From Plasmodium malariae (lineage: Eukaryota > Apicomplexa > Aconoidasida > Haemosporida > Plasmodiidae), in the NCBI RefSeq assembly GCF_900090045.1, contig NC_041788.1, positions 2,141,501 to 2,205,500 on the forward strand: 64,000 nucleotides of DNA, written 5' to 3'. Position 1 is the stretch's first letter. Each line of letters opens with the position of its first letter. Below the pieces are notes generated by a model. The model made no database searches, was not told where the DNA came from, and worked only from the letters and a program-made list of their open reading frames with translations. The translations under genes and the position numbers were made by a program. This document shows, piece by piece, positions 1-12,447 of the stretch.

Positions 1-149
1 CAATTTTTAAATAAGTATTCCAAAAAATAAAAAAAATAAATAAAATAAAATAAAAAAAATAAAATAAATATAAAATAAAAAAATAAAAAATGAATAAAAT
101 AGAAAAATAAAAAATAAATAAAATAACATAAAATAATTCCAAGTATCCT

Positions 150-835
150 TTAATTCCTTTTTACTTTCATATCCGACAGCCAATAATTTAGGTCATAATA
201 ATCAACACGTATATGCCTTTTTATAGACGAAAATTTTAATTTTTAGTTTCAGCTTTTCAGCTTTATTTTTTCACATTCTGGTTTTGCTTAATCTTCCTTC
301 CGTGGTATAAATTTAACGTATTACATATTTTGAGATATCTGTTTTATAATTTCAACTTTTAAATTCTCTACCTTTCTATTGCTTAATTTGTGCCATCTTT
401 TTTCTTTTAATTAGTTAATGACTTCTATTTTTCAGATATTTCTTTCGTTTCTGTACAATGATTTTGTCAATTTTGCCTTTTTTTCTTTTTCTCTTTTGGC
501 TAGTTCAATTTTTTATGTAACCCCAATATTACTCATGTCTTTTAATTCTTGCATTTTCTCCCTGTTCTAATTTTCCTGTTTTATTAAACATTATGTCTAC
601 TATACAACACATAGCAGCTAATTCCTTCAAGGTATAATAAAAAGAGAACAAAAAAAAAAAATTGTAGAAATATATTTCAGATTTTTCTCATTTTTACGAT
701 ATTTTCCAATTTGAATATGTAGGATGTATTCCTTAAATTTTTTCCTATTACAAAGTTCATTGCAGGAACGAAAAATGTTCTTACCTACCTTTATTATCTT
801 TACATGCAATAAATTTTTAGACTATTTTATATCAT
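150..835 (-). pseudogene. Possible decayed coding remnant
   Basis: Read on the minus strand, 812-627 and 628-530 hold short stretches with protein-like composition (for example ELAAMCCIVDIMFNKTGKLE, then a stop at about 530). Lys/Arg/Glu-rich reading follows, interrupted by scattered stops down to about 200. Such a mix of K, E, G and C is less A/T-driven than the surrounding spacer. No family is recognised. It could be the remnant of a lineage-specific gene or part of a neighbouring UTR that looks coding by chance. Confidence 0.25.
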
Positions 836-2449
836 ATGTTTTTTTACTTATTTTGTATTCATTTAATATATACTTATTAAGGAATATTCTTTTGTAAAAA
901 TATTTTATAATTTCACGATATATGAGTCTTTTAAAATATAGCTATTTATTGTTAACACCTCATTATAATGACGGATAAGAATAACAATATAAGATACAAA
1001 GAGAAACAAATAGGTTAAAATGCAAAAATGTAAAAATGTGTAAAATAATAGGGATAAAATAAACGAGAAGTGTGTATTAAAACATAATGATCAATTTTAC
1101 ACTTTAAAAAAAAAAATTTCTGAAAATATTTCAGTGAATTATTTTTTATAGAATTATCAATAAAATTTTTCATTTTCATAATAATAAAATAAAAAAAAAA
1201 AATAAACATTTTCCAAGTTCACATTTGTTTTCGTAAAAATAAAAAATTAAAACAGTCCTTATCTAATGCATATTAAAAATATAATTTGAAAAATATGTAT
1301 TTCAAAAAATTATGAGAAAAAATAAGAGCATACATGCTTAAATATATTATTAAATGTAGACATACTAAAAGTGCTCTATATTATATGTTTACAAAAATAA
1401 TTTTTTTTTTCTAATTTTACTCTTTCACTTGCTTGTCTTAAATCTTTTAAGACGCTTGAAATGAAATGTTAACTTTTCTTTGGTGTAATTATGATCATAA
1501 ATGTACATCATAAAATTTTTTTAATTCTAGTCTTTACTTAAGAATAGTATTATTGTCAATACTACTTTCAGTAATTTGAAGCTCTCACTAATAGAAAAAA
1601 AAGAAGACCCTAACAATGTTGATATTTATCATTAACCTGGTAGTGTGACAGGTAGTTGCAGTTTTCACTATACAAAATTTGTATTCGTTACTCTGTACAT
1701 AATCTCGTAATACATACACCATATCAATAGAAAAAGATAAATCAATAACCTCAAAAATATAAGAGGATGCTCAAAAAGGGTCAAAACTGTTAATATTAAA
1801 TATGGTATTTACACATGTGCACATATATATATATGTACATATATTTTTTTTTAATTTGTTTAAAATAGTATAGAACAGTCTTTTAACCCTCTAAATCGGT
1901 AAAATTAAAGAAGATACATTAATTCCTTGAAATTATTTAAAACTACTATTACGCGTAAATGTGTTTTAAAATTTTTTACATCTAATTCAGTAATATTACA
2001 GAGAGAATGCTATGAACTACAAATAAACAATATAAGTTTTATTTCAACTTAATACAAGTTCTAGTGAAACATGAACGTGCTTTATAAAAAAGGTATTCCT
2101 CGTGTACAGCTTAATGCATGTGGACAAGCAAATAAAAAAATTCTATGTCCCTGCCAAGTTCATATATACTATATATATAATGCGTCAGGTATAAATTTCA
2201 TTCTTGTATTGATTTATGAGTTATACATAATTTCTCTTTCCTTTCCTTCGTGTATAAAAGGAAAAATTCTATTATAAAATTAAATAAAACAAAATATGCC
2301 TTTCTCATGTAGAACCACAAGTTAATATGTCTATAACAGCTTAACAAGCAAATTATAAGAATTAAAATTCTATAAAACTGTAATTCCTGTTTTTTCTTTT
2401 TATATAAAAGATAATTCAAACCAAATGTTCTTTTCGCTTTCTTGACATC

Positions 2450-2491
<42 letters not shown>

Positions 2492-3730
2492 TTAAACGTT
2501 TTTTTTATTGTCCCTGGCTTAAATGAAATTATATCTATTATATTATATAGTACATAAAAGTCATGTATATTCCCATTTTTTAATGTATAATATTCTCTTA
2601 TATAACATACTTAAAAAATACAAATATCTTTTCATTAAAAAAAATTTTAAAAAATAATTTTTTTTTTAACACATTTTATTTTTTTTATCTGTATGTTTAG
2701 AAAATTCACATAATAAATCCTTTAAGAGTAGATTTATTTTTTTGTTTTGTTAAAATATTGTATTTTCCTTTTTAACATAAAGCCGTTAGCAAATTTTTAC
2801 CTGAGCAAAACCTTTCTACAGTATTGTACTGTCTTAATCTCTTTTTTACTTTACCTTATTTTATTTTACATTTATTTAAATTAGATAAAATCGAATTCAC
2901 TGAATTTACAATTTATAATATCCCTTAATAAGGATTGTAGTTAATTTGTATTGGTAAAAATAAAAAAATGAGAATAAATCTAATATATTCATTTTGTTGA
3001 ATTTTCATATGGTATGTTCAAGCATATATCAAAGCACTAAACTCTTTATATTTATATAAGGTTTACGGTGATTATTTGATAGCTATACCAATTAAGTATG
3101 GCATTAATACAAATGAATTAAGGTGAAATCAAGTATGAATATATTTTTAATATATAAAAAATCGTCTTGAGTTATTTTTTTTTCAAGTGTAGATAATGAG
3201 AAATCAGAATTAAATTATTACCATAAAAAAAAAAAATAAAATAAATATGTTCGTAATTGCTTTATTTAGAATAAATGGAAAACTGTGTGTACACATAACG
3301 ATCGTTAAAAAAAAAAAAGATAAATATAATACACCTTAACAAGTAATAATAATTTGCCTAGCTATGTATACAAGCCGATGCTATGATAATCCTATGGTCA
3401 TAAAAAATAAGTTAAAATTATGTGTATATATATACATATATACAGCGTACATATAAACATATATGTATACTTCATTCGAGTATATAAATATTTTGTATGC
3501 ATATACTTAAGAATAACTGGTGAATGATTATGTCTTAAATATATGGCTAGCACATCTTAATGGTCAACATATATCAGAACAAATAAAAAAAATATATCAA
3601 GTGTTTATATTTATATATGTGTAATTTTTTTTTTTTTATTCGAGCTTTTTAAACTTAATGATTTACAATATCATATTTAACTTCCTAGGATTATGCGCTG
3701 AATTCTTTTTATTTTTTTTTTATTTTCATA

Positions 3731-3890
3731 TTATTTTCTTATTATTTTCTTATTATTCTCTTAACATTTTCTTAATATTTTCTTAACATTTTCTTAACAT
3801 TTTCTTAACATTTTCTTAATATTTTCTTAACATTTTCTTAATATTTTCTTAACATTTTCTTAACATTTTCTTAATATTTTCTTATTACAT
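3731..3890. repeat. 11-bp minisatellite (TTTTCTTAACA-type)
   Basis: About 14 tandem copies of an 11-base unit, TTTTCTTAACA alternating with TTTTCTTAATA, preceded by degenerate TTATTTTC units. It lies about 1.5 kb upstream of the GAP45 start. It is strand-asymmetric (pyrimidine-rich on +). Confidence 0.85.
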
Positions 3891-5340
3891 TCTTTTTTTT
3901 TTTAAATATATATAGTTACACATCATTTTGCATGAATAAATCAGGCAAAAATGGTGTAAAATAATAAAAACGCCCTTGTGTGTGGGCATAAAAATTAATA
4001 TATTTATGTATGCATATATAATACCTTTTTTTTTTTTTTTCCTCTTATACAGCCAATTAATATAGTATAAAATTAAAATAAGATAAAGAAGATTTGTATA
4101 TTTGGTACTAATTTATCTACATATATTATTACTTGTGTTTATATTAAAAGGTTTCAATTTTTCCCTTTAGTCTTTGTTTTCATTTTTGAATCCTTATTTT
4201 ATATTATTCTATTTTTCCTTTTCTTTTTTTTTTTTTTTTCCCTTACATTGGATTAAAACATTTACAGAAATCAGTTTTATGACTTTTTTTTTTTTGTGTT
4301 GATTTGTTTTAAAAAAATTTTACTCCTTGAAAATTTTATGCAATGAGGTGCACAAAAATAACACAGAAAATTTTGAAGTACATATAAAACACATAATAAA
4401 TAATACTTTTTTCATTATTTTTTGACTTTTTTTTTTTTTTTCTTTTTTACTTGTTTTTTTTTTTTTTTTTTTTATGTAAGTACTATTACACATTTGAATA
4501 TTTACTCTTTTTTTTTATAATCCTCATGGCTTTTTTTTTTTTTTTTTTTCTTTTATTTTAATTAATTTCCACTTCACTATTTGCACGTTTTTCTTTATTT
4601 TTTCTCTAGTGATTTAATTTTTTTTTTTTTTTTTTTTTTTTTACACTTTGTCGTAAGTGAACTAATTCAACTGTAATTCATGGGTATACTTCCTTAATTT
4701 ATTTTTTTATTGTTATAAAATGTGCATTCTTTAAAACATATTAAGAAAGAAAAAAAAAAAAAAAAAAAGTTTAAGAGAAAGAAGAAGAAAAATATAAAAT
4801 TGTCAAATGTTTAAATATCGTATAATTATTAATAAATATTTTGTTGTATTTTTTTTTTTTTTTCTTTTTCATAAGAAAATGCTAAAAGTGAAAAATTAAT
4901 CAAATATAAAAGCCAATAACACTAGTATATATGTACATATATATATTAGTCAGCTGTACGTAGTAAATATTTACACAAATTAAAAGTGCAAATATATGTA
5001 AATATACATATTTACGTACACACATATACGTATACATGTACATGTACGCATATATACATATAGATATATAAAAAAATTGAGTTTATGGAAAAATAAAGGT
5101 AGTTATCCTCACACTTTTGCTCTACTGCTTTTTCCCATCCTATATCTCTGACCTGTTGTACGTTTTATACACCTTACATACTTCATATATTTCTTGCACT
5201 TGGTACATTTCCTGTATTTCTTATACCTGTCATATTTCTTACATTTCTTTTATTTTTTTATAAAGTTTAATTCTTATTACTGGCAACAATTAGCTGCTCA
5301 CATTAGCCTACTATTATTTTACATTGGTTAACTTTATATA

Positions 5341-5910
5341 ATGGGAAATTATTGTAGAAAGAATAAAGCGAAGGAACCTAAACGTAAAGACATAAATGAA
5401 TTGGCGGAACGTGAAAAATTAGAAAACGAAGCTCAAGAAATTGAACAAGTTCCAGAAGAAATTTACGATCATTTAGATGATCAACATGAAGAACCTCCTG
5501 AACAAGAGGAGGAACAAGATGATATCGATGAGGATGTAAACTATACCATGCAAGAAAAATCTTTCGATGAAAAACATTTAGAAGATTTAGATAGATCAAA
5601 TTCTGATATATATTCAGACTCACATAAATATGATAATGCAAGTGATAAATTAGAAACAGCATCTCAATTGACCTTATCTACAGATGCAACTGGTATTGTT
5701 CAACAAGTTACTAAATTAAGTGAACCTGCACATGAAGAAAGTATATATAACACTTATAAATCAGTTACTCCATGTGATATGGATAAGCTTGATGAAACTG
5801 CAAAAGTATTTTCAAGACGATGTGGATGTGACCTTGGAGATCGCCATGACGAAAATGCATGTAGGATATGTAGAAAAATTGATTTGTCCGACACACCTTT
5901 GTTGACATAA
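5341..5910 (+). CDS. GAP45: Glideosome-associated protein 45
   Basis: A single-exon 189-aa protein. GAP45 anchors the myosin A motor complex (MyoA, its light chains, GAP40 and GAP50) between the plasma membrane and the inner membrane complex, and is needed for invasion and gliding. The N-terminus MGNYC is a clear myristoylation signal (Gly2) with Cys5 as a palmitoylation candidate. A basic patch (RKNKAKEPKRKD) follows, then a long acidic, helical middle region (about residues 20-80). The conserved C-terminal block ends in a cysteine cluster, CGCDLGDRHDENACRICRK, and the tail SDTPLLT. This agrees closely with what I remember of the P. falciparum protein (about 204 aa), differing mainly in a shorter acidic spacer. 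The ATG is the first in frame and carries the acylation signal, which fixes the start. Confidence 0.96.
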   Translation: MGNYCRKNKAKEPKRKDINELAEREKLENEAQEIEQVPEEIYDHLDDQHEEPPEQEEEQDDIDEDVNYTMQEKSFDEKHLEDLDRSNSDIYSDSHKYDNASDKLETASQLTLSTDATGIVQQVTKLSEPAHEESIYNTYKSVTPCDMDKLDETAKVFSRRCGCDLGDRHDENACRICRKIDLSDTPLLT

Positions 5911-5964
5911 AATAGATAGGTCACAAAATTATATGCGTACATAAGTATATGTGCGTACACACAC

Positions 5965-5996
<32 letters not shown>

Positions 5997-6081
5997 ATAT
6001 GTTTATTTATTTATATACAGACACACATGTGAATACATTTTGATATGACTTTCTGAAGACTGCTTATGCAGACCAATTTCG

Positions 6082-6117
<36 letters not shown>

Positions 6118-7411
6118 AAGTTATTAAAATTACTTTCCTTCTGGCATTTTATATGATTATACATGTCTTTAATTGTTTTTATTATATGCATATTTATTAA
6201 TTCAGTGTGAAATATAATACTTACAGTTTTGTAACACCATATTTTTACATTGTTCCGTTGTTGATGTAACAAAAATTTACATGCTTATTTTGCAATTAAA
6301 AAAGCTATATTATTCCGGTAAAATGAAATTTATTCCTTGATAAAATTAAGTTTTGATAATGTTTTTTATACATATATTGACAAATTATTATATAATTTAA
6401 TTAAAATTAAGACAATTACTAAAAAAATAAAAATAGAACTAAATGTTGCTTAATTGTTATTATTATTATTATCATCCATATATTATTTTATTTATTTTTT
6501 TTTTTTTTATCGATTTATCATTTTGCTCTTTTACCTTTTTTCTTTTTATATATATATATATATATTATTTATGAGAATGAAAATAATTTTAATTTTTAGA
6601 ATTATTATACTTCATTGCATCTCTCAGCATATTATTTCTCATTAACTATATTAAGTTATTGTTTAATCTTCTTAATTTTTTACTAGTTTGTCAGAGAATA
6701 GCAAATGTAAGCTTCAAAATCAATTTGTTTAACCTGTTTTGTCTGTATAATTTGTTAAATTTGTTCAAGTTTTTTTTTCTTTTTTTTATTGTAGAAAAAA
6801 GTATTGTTTTTATTTTAATCCTGCATATTTTTCCTCTATTACCTGTCGTATTAGTGGACACACAATTACATCACTCACGTACACATATATGTAAATTTAT
6901 GTGCAATGCATATATTATACTATGTACATTTTGTGCTTTAAAAAGTGAACAAAAACAGTACAAAGAAAAAAAAAAAAAAAAAAAAAAAAGAAAAAAATTA
7001 AATAAAACAAAATACAGCTAAACAAAACGAACAAAAAAAAAAGATTACTCTAATTTCCCTTTACAAATTATTTCGATGCCTAATATTTCTTTATTAAACA
7101 AATCACCTAGCAAAATAATATCTACATAAATTACAATTGAGGGAGGTAAAAAGAACCTTACAGTTACATATGAACAACTTGAAAACTTGAAAAGGGATGC
7201 TAATTGTACACAAGGGTATGTATAATACATATCTATTCATATATATCAATGCATTTCTGTATACAATAATATATAATTATATAGACTACTTAACATTGCT
7301 AGAAGAAAAAAAAAAAAAAAAAAAATCATTTATTAATCCTTTTTTTTTTTTTTAAATAGTGATAAATAGGTGATACGTAAAATATCAAAAAACATAGTAA
7401 ATGTTGAAGTG
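5911..7411. other. Convergent intergenic region
   Basis: This is 3' flank of GAP45 (+) and of the coiled-coil gene (-). It holds a (TA)n tract at 5976-6000, a T30 run at about 6084-6113 and an A-rich tract at 6966-6998. The short ORFs here are hydrophobic low complexity and look like chance. No gene is seen. Confidence 0.6.
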
Positions 7412-9326
7412 TTATGAACTACTATTAACATTAATTTTTTTTGACTTATAATGACTTATCATTATTTTATTTAATTCAGATAAACCAAATTTTTCTATAT
7501 GTTGGGGCTTTTTTTCTTCATCCTTCAATCCGTAGTAATTAGCAATACTTGCAAACTGAAAATATAACGTATATATAAAAAGGTGTTTAAATTTTTATAA
7601 CTATTGAGTATATATATGTATATCTATTTTCCTTATTTTGTGTGTTTTTAGAATATTCCTCATTGTGTTTTTCACTCCTGATTGCTCTAATTTTTCTTTT
7701 TTTTTTTTTGTTTACGTTAAAATGTGGGTCGTTGTTACTGGGTCCTATTTTATCGGCAAGTAGTTTTATCTGTAAATGAATAAAAGCAGTTTTTCATAAT
7801 TTTAGCATATAAAATTTATGACTACTTTTTTATTTTTTATTTAATTACCATGTGTAGTAGATGAGTAGGATTACAAAAATATGAATGGGTCTTATAATCA
7901 ACTGTTTCTATTTTATGACATTGATTTTTAAAAGAGTTATCTTGGTATTTTTCTGTAGTTTCCTAAATAAGATAGTTTTTTAATTCGTATTTTTTCTATT
8001 ATTTCAAGCATACCTTTATACATGTATATAATAAAGATTGAAAATAAATAATAAATAAAATGCATATCTACTGGAATATTGTTTCGAATTCTATACATAT
8101 AAATTGTAGCCTATAAAAAAGTATTTTTTAATATTTCCTATTTCTTAATTTACCTCAAAAATTTCATATAAATCTTCCAATGAAATATTATCTAAAAGAG
8201 GATTTTTGTCTTTTATTTCTTTTAACTTGATAAGGTCATCATTCGAAACTTGCATATTAACCAAGCAAAGCTTAACCTTATTATCACATTTAATTAAATC
8301 TTTGTGAAGGTTTTTGTCATGTTCTTCATCATATTCCATTTGGTTTATCTTCTGGGCTGTGCGAGAGGGGGAAGGGCACACGTGTAAATACAAGTATAAT
8401 AAAACGTATGTCTATACGTATGTACGGGTGTATAGGAGTGTATGTATATATATATATGTGAGTACTAACTTTCTTTTGGCCCTAACTTAGTGCATTATTC
8501 ACATTACACACTAAACAGTACAGATTACACATTGCACGTTTCATTCTTACTGTTATCATTTCGTGTACTCTGAGCATATATTCATATATTAAAAGCGTAT
8601 CTGACACACATTTACATGTACATATATGTATACATTTTATATTACGAGTATCATCCTTTAACCTGCTATTTCAACTTTCACAAATTCATTATGTAGTGTT
8701 GCTTCAACATTTTTGCATATCAAGTTAACACGGGATATATCATTATTCTGGTAAGTTGTAATAAGTGTGGAAGGTGCGAATTACACAGTGGTATTTATAA
8801 GACGACTTGTTAAACAACTTCGAAATGTTAGCACATATATATATATATATATATATATATGTTGATATTTATATGTTTATGCACGTTTACACCTTTTTCT
8901 TAGAGCGGACTCACCAACTCTATCTCATCTTTTTCCATGCATTTTAACTGCCTGCAGGTATTTTCTATTTCTGATATTAACTAGCATAAAAATTGTGAGC
9001 AATACAAGAATTTCAGCTTAAAATGAATAAATAAATAAACAAAAGAGAACTAATAAAAACAAAGCAAATAAAAACAGAACAAAGTAAACAGAAGTACAAC
9101 AAAGAGAAACAAAGTAATACATAGTAAAGGGACAATACTAAAAAGTAATCGAATAGGGAAAATATCTATTTAACAAGTATATTAATAAATGTATTATTAC
9201 CTCCTTTTCATTTTTTTGCAACTCCTTTTCAGTTGTTTTCAGTTCTTCAATTTGCATGTGAATTAAACGATTTTTCGATTCCATTTCGTTTATCTGGTTA
9301 AGCAGTTTTTCTACCCCTTGGTCCAT
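7412..9326 (-). CDS. Conserved coiled-coil protein, eight exons, function unknown
   Basis: I assembled this model from splice sites. Exons (minus strand): 9326-9201, 8980-8915, 8747-8663, 8356-8154, 8110-8072, 7962-7849, 7769-7716, 7555-7412. All junctions are GT-AG and all phases agree, giving 276 aa. It starts MDQGVEKLLNQINEMESKNR. The first 100 or so residues are heptad-rich (coiled coil: KLLNQINEMESK, QIEELKTTEKELQKNEKE). The rest looks globular and ends in a Lys/Ser tail (SKKINVNSSS). No catalytic motif, signal peptide or membrane span is seen. Exon 5 has alternative borders, and exon 7 could read through at GTAAAC (7715), adding lysine-rich sequence. The shape (coiled coil plus small globular end) would suit a structural subunit such as a kinetochore or cytoskeletal protein, but I do not recognise it. 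Confidence 0.75.
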
Positions 9327-9974
9327 TTTGAAAAGGTAAAAGTTGTTCGATTATTTATATAGGTATATAAGTATGTATGTACGCATGTATGTACGTATAT
9401 AAGCATATAAGTATGCAAACAAAAAAATATGTAATCTTGCTGAGAAATTTTTTCAAATTATCTATATTTTTAGACAAAATAAAAAAGAAAACAAATAAAT
9501 AGAAAATAGTTAAATAGTTCTTTTTAATTATTGAATAACTTTTTTTTGCTCTTTTTTTTATTTTTTTTTTTGTAATTTACTAATATTTTGTACATCACGT
9601 CGAAGTGTACATAATTTTAATGTACAACAAAATAATTAATTTCACTTAGCATTAATGTATATACAGAAAATATCAACATTTTAATTAGTAGAACGAACAA
9701 AATAAAACCTCCAATTTAAATCATTTTTTCATTCAGTCCTCATTTTTATATGTTAATTTATGCTACGCTATGCTATGGCATACCAAGCCCTGTTTTATAT
9801 ATATATTTTTTTTTTAATTATAAATTTCTCAATATATGCAGTTCATAGAGAAAAATTAGACGTTTATGTGGGCATACTTTTTTAATGAAATGCTTAGGGC
9901 TGCTAAAGATTACGAAGAACTGAAATTGCTGCGGCTCTGCTAAGGGTAAAATGAAACATGTGCAATATAGATGC

Positions 9975-10005
<31 letters not shown>

Positions 10006-10491
10006 GCATTAATTTTCTACTGGGAGTGTACAAAATATTGAACAGTAAAATGTAGATATCGCGTTTATTTTATAAAATGACCCTATCAAATCGAAAAGAG
10101 TGAATATTTACAATTTTCCTTTTTTTTTTTTTTTTTTTTTTTGTAATTAGAGGGGTGATACCTGCAGCAAATGTCCTGTTCTTTACTACTTAAAAACGGA
10201 AGATGTTAAAACTGAGATATTCAATAATGCTTTTTCTTTTCCTTTTTTCCCTTTTTGCGAATTTCTTAATATCACATTTTTGTTAATACGTTTTATGCAC
10301 TAATTTACTGAGAACAATACTCCTTTTTGTGAATTTTTTTTTTTTTTTTCCTGAAATAAAATGTTAGAAGCTTTATGATAAATTACGTATTTCTACAGTT
10401 ATGTTTTGAATTACTTTTTTCATATTTTTTTTTTTTTTTGTGTAATTAAGTGAAACTTCAAAAGAGATATTTTTTTTAAATTGTGGGCATT
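9327..10491. other. Divergent intergenic region (bidirectional promoter)
   Basis: It lies between the starts of the coiled-coil gene (-) and the helical-repeat gene (+). It contains T-runs at 10120-10142, 10337-10349 and 10426-10439 and (TA)n at 9975-9992. No gene is seen. It presumably holds both promoters. Confidence 0.6.
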
Positions 10492-12225
10492 ATGATAAAT
10501 TCGAAAAGAATATATTTTTTTTATTCTGTGTGCCCCCTATTTAAAAGAAGATTAACAAGTAAGGGTATAAGTACGTCAACACAGTTAATAGTAACATGTG
10601 TGAAGGACACATACAGATCTAAAATTTTTAGTAAAATAAAATGGAATTGTATAAGTAATGATATATTAAAAAATAAAGATAAATTTAATATAGAAGAGAT
10701 GTTAAATATAATAAATATAGTTAGTCGTTTACATTTTGGAAAAAAGATTTTAATTCTTTTAAAACCATTCCTATTAGCTAAACTAGAAAACGATAATTGT
10801 AATTATGTAGAACGTATTATTACTTCTTATATCAGAGCAAATATTAATGATGATATTTTTTACTACGAATTATGTCTAAAAGTAAAGAAAAACTTGAATG
10901 CTTTCTCACAATCTTCTTTAATTAATCTATTATATAACATTAATTTTCACTCCTCTGTGAACAATGAGTATATAGCTAAAATGGAAATCGAAATAATAAG
11001 CCATCTTATGCTAAACATTCAGATGGAAGACATTTTGAATAACTCCTTCGAAATGAAACACCAGAAAGATAAAATTTCAGGCGTTAAGGAAAGTACATTA
11101 GGAGAAAATAGCACATATTGCAGTGGTGATAAATTATATAATGGGAAAAGAAGGCAAGTAAAAGAGGAAAAAATCAACGCGGAAAATATTCTAGTAAATG
11201 AAGTAGAAAAAGACCAAGCGCAAAGCACACCAACTAAGAATTTGTTTCATTTGAAAAACTACCATATTATATTACTGCTTTATGCAGTTAGTAATTATCT
11301 GTTGCATTTACATCTAAAGAATAAAAGTAATGCAAAAAGTAATGATAACTTTTTTAAGGAATTAAAAAAATATTTTAAATGGTATGATGCTTTAAAAATG
11401 CTTACTCATGAAAATATATTAGTATTATTAGGACAGATAAGCCCCTTTTACCTATTTTTGCTATACAAGGCGATTTTAAACTCTCTTTATATATTCGATG
11501 ATAATACTATGAATGAAAATTTACTTAACCATGTTAAAGATAGAATAAATAATATTACATTACAACTAAAAAATAATGACACTCATGTAAAGGGAAAAAC
11601 TAATGAACTTATAAAATATATAAATATACTGCAACAAAATTTAATTCATTATTCAGAAAATAGGAAAATTAACTTTCAGCGTAATTATAGGCATAATATT
11701 GAACTAGTTAAAGTTATACTCGCCTTACTGCAAGAAAATAATAAATACGATATAAACAAGTAAAATTAAAAATGATAATAAAAAAGTTGACAATTAATAT
11801 GATTATGTTTTTATTTCCAAACGGTACATTTTCCGCGATTTTTTAGCCCCTGCGTTCTAACACTACAAACATATAATGAAGACTGTATCGTTGACCGTTT
11901 TTTACATGCGCATACATGTCTGGGCATATATTATGTACTTGTATATGTTGTGTGTACACATATATGCACTAAGGAATTCTCTTTCATCTTGCTTTTTCAT
12001 TCCTTAGACTCGTTGAACAAGCGTGCATATAAATATGTGTGCATTCGCATGTATACACCTGTACACACATTTTGTCCCACTTCTTCCAGTTCATATTTTA
12101 AAAACTTAATAGCTATTTTTTTTTTTTTTTTTTTTTTTTGTTATTCCTTTTTTAGGTATTATGCATGGCATAGAGAAAAAGTTGAAAAAGTGCAAACAAT
12201 TCTAAGGGTTATTGAAAAAGGATAA
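10492..12225 (+). CDS. Helical-repeat protein, probably organellar, two exons
   Basis: Exon 1 is 10492-11759. The intron starts at 11760 (GTAAAATT) and ends with TTTTTTAG. Exon 2 is 12156-12225, adding YYAWHREKVEKVQTILRVIEKG before the stop. Without splicing the protein would stop one codon past the donor. The ATG at 10492 is the first in frame; the codons before it lack one. The product is 445 aa. The N-terminus (MINSKRIYFFYSVCPLFKRR) is basic and hydrophobic, without acids, like a mitochondrial presequence. The body is strings of amphipathic helices with repeat-like phrases (NIEEMLNIINIVSRL, YVERIITSYIRANINDDIFY, AFSQSSLINLLYNI), resembling the heptatricopeptide/OPR-type RNA-binding repeats common in apicomplexan organelle RNA metabolism. 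A low-complexity charged insert sits at about residues 185-245. No RAP domain is seen. The role is inferred only from the fold-like pattern. Confidence 0.8.
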
Positions 12226-12447
12226 TAAACAACAAAATTATGTAACTTACATTCAAATTAAAAATTTAAAATAAAATATTATATAGAGAGGATAAAAAAA
12301 ACAAAAAAAAGAAAAAAAGATAAAGTTAAAGTTTAAGATAAAGATAAAAACAAAGATAAAAATAAAAATAAAAATAAAAATAAAAAGCATTATAAAAAAC
12401 GTTATAAAAAGAGTTATGAAAAACTATATTTGAAATGGGGAAACAGC

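Larger units (their letters stand above)
1..5340. other. Intergenic DNA left of GAP45
   Basis: No intact gene is visible. Bases 20-130 are A-rich low complexity. A possible decayed gene lies at about 150-835 on the minus strand (own entry). A minisatellite lies at 3731-3890 (own entry). From 3900 to 4870 there are repeated T-runs of 10-22 bases, as is typical of Plasmodium promoters, so the last 1.5 kb is probably the GAP45 promoter and 5' UTR. From recalled synteny, the gene beyond the left edge should be AP2-G; nothing in the window itself shows this. Confidence 0.6.

Noticed and set aside
1570..1720. Minus-strand stretch reading YSENCNYLSHYQVNDKYQ
   Set aside because: It faintly recalls cysteine-bearing variant-gene exons, but it is only about 20 codons between stops and has no flanking support.
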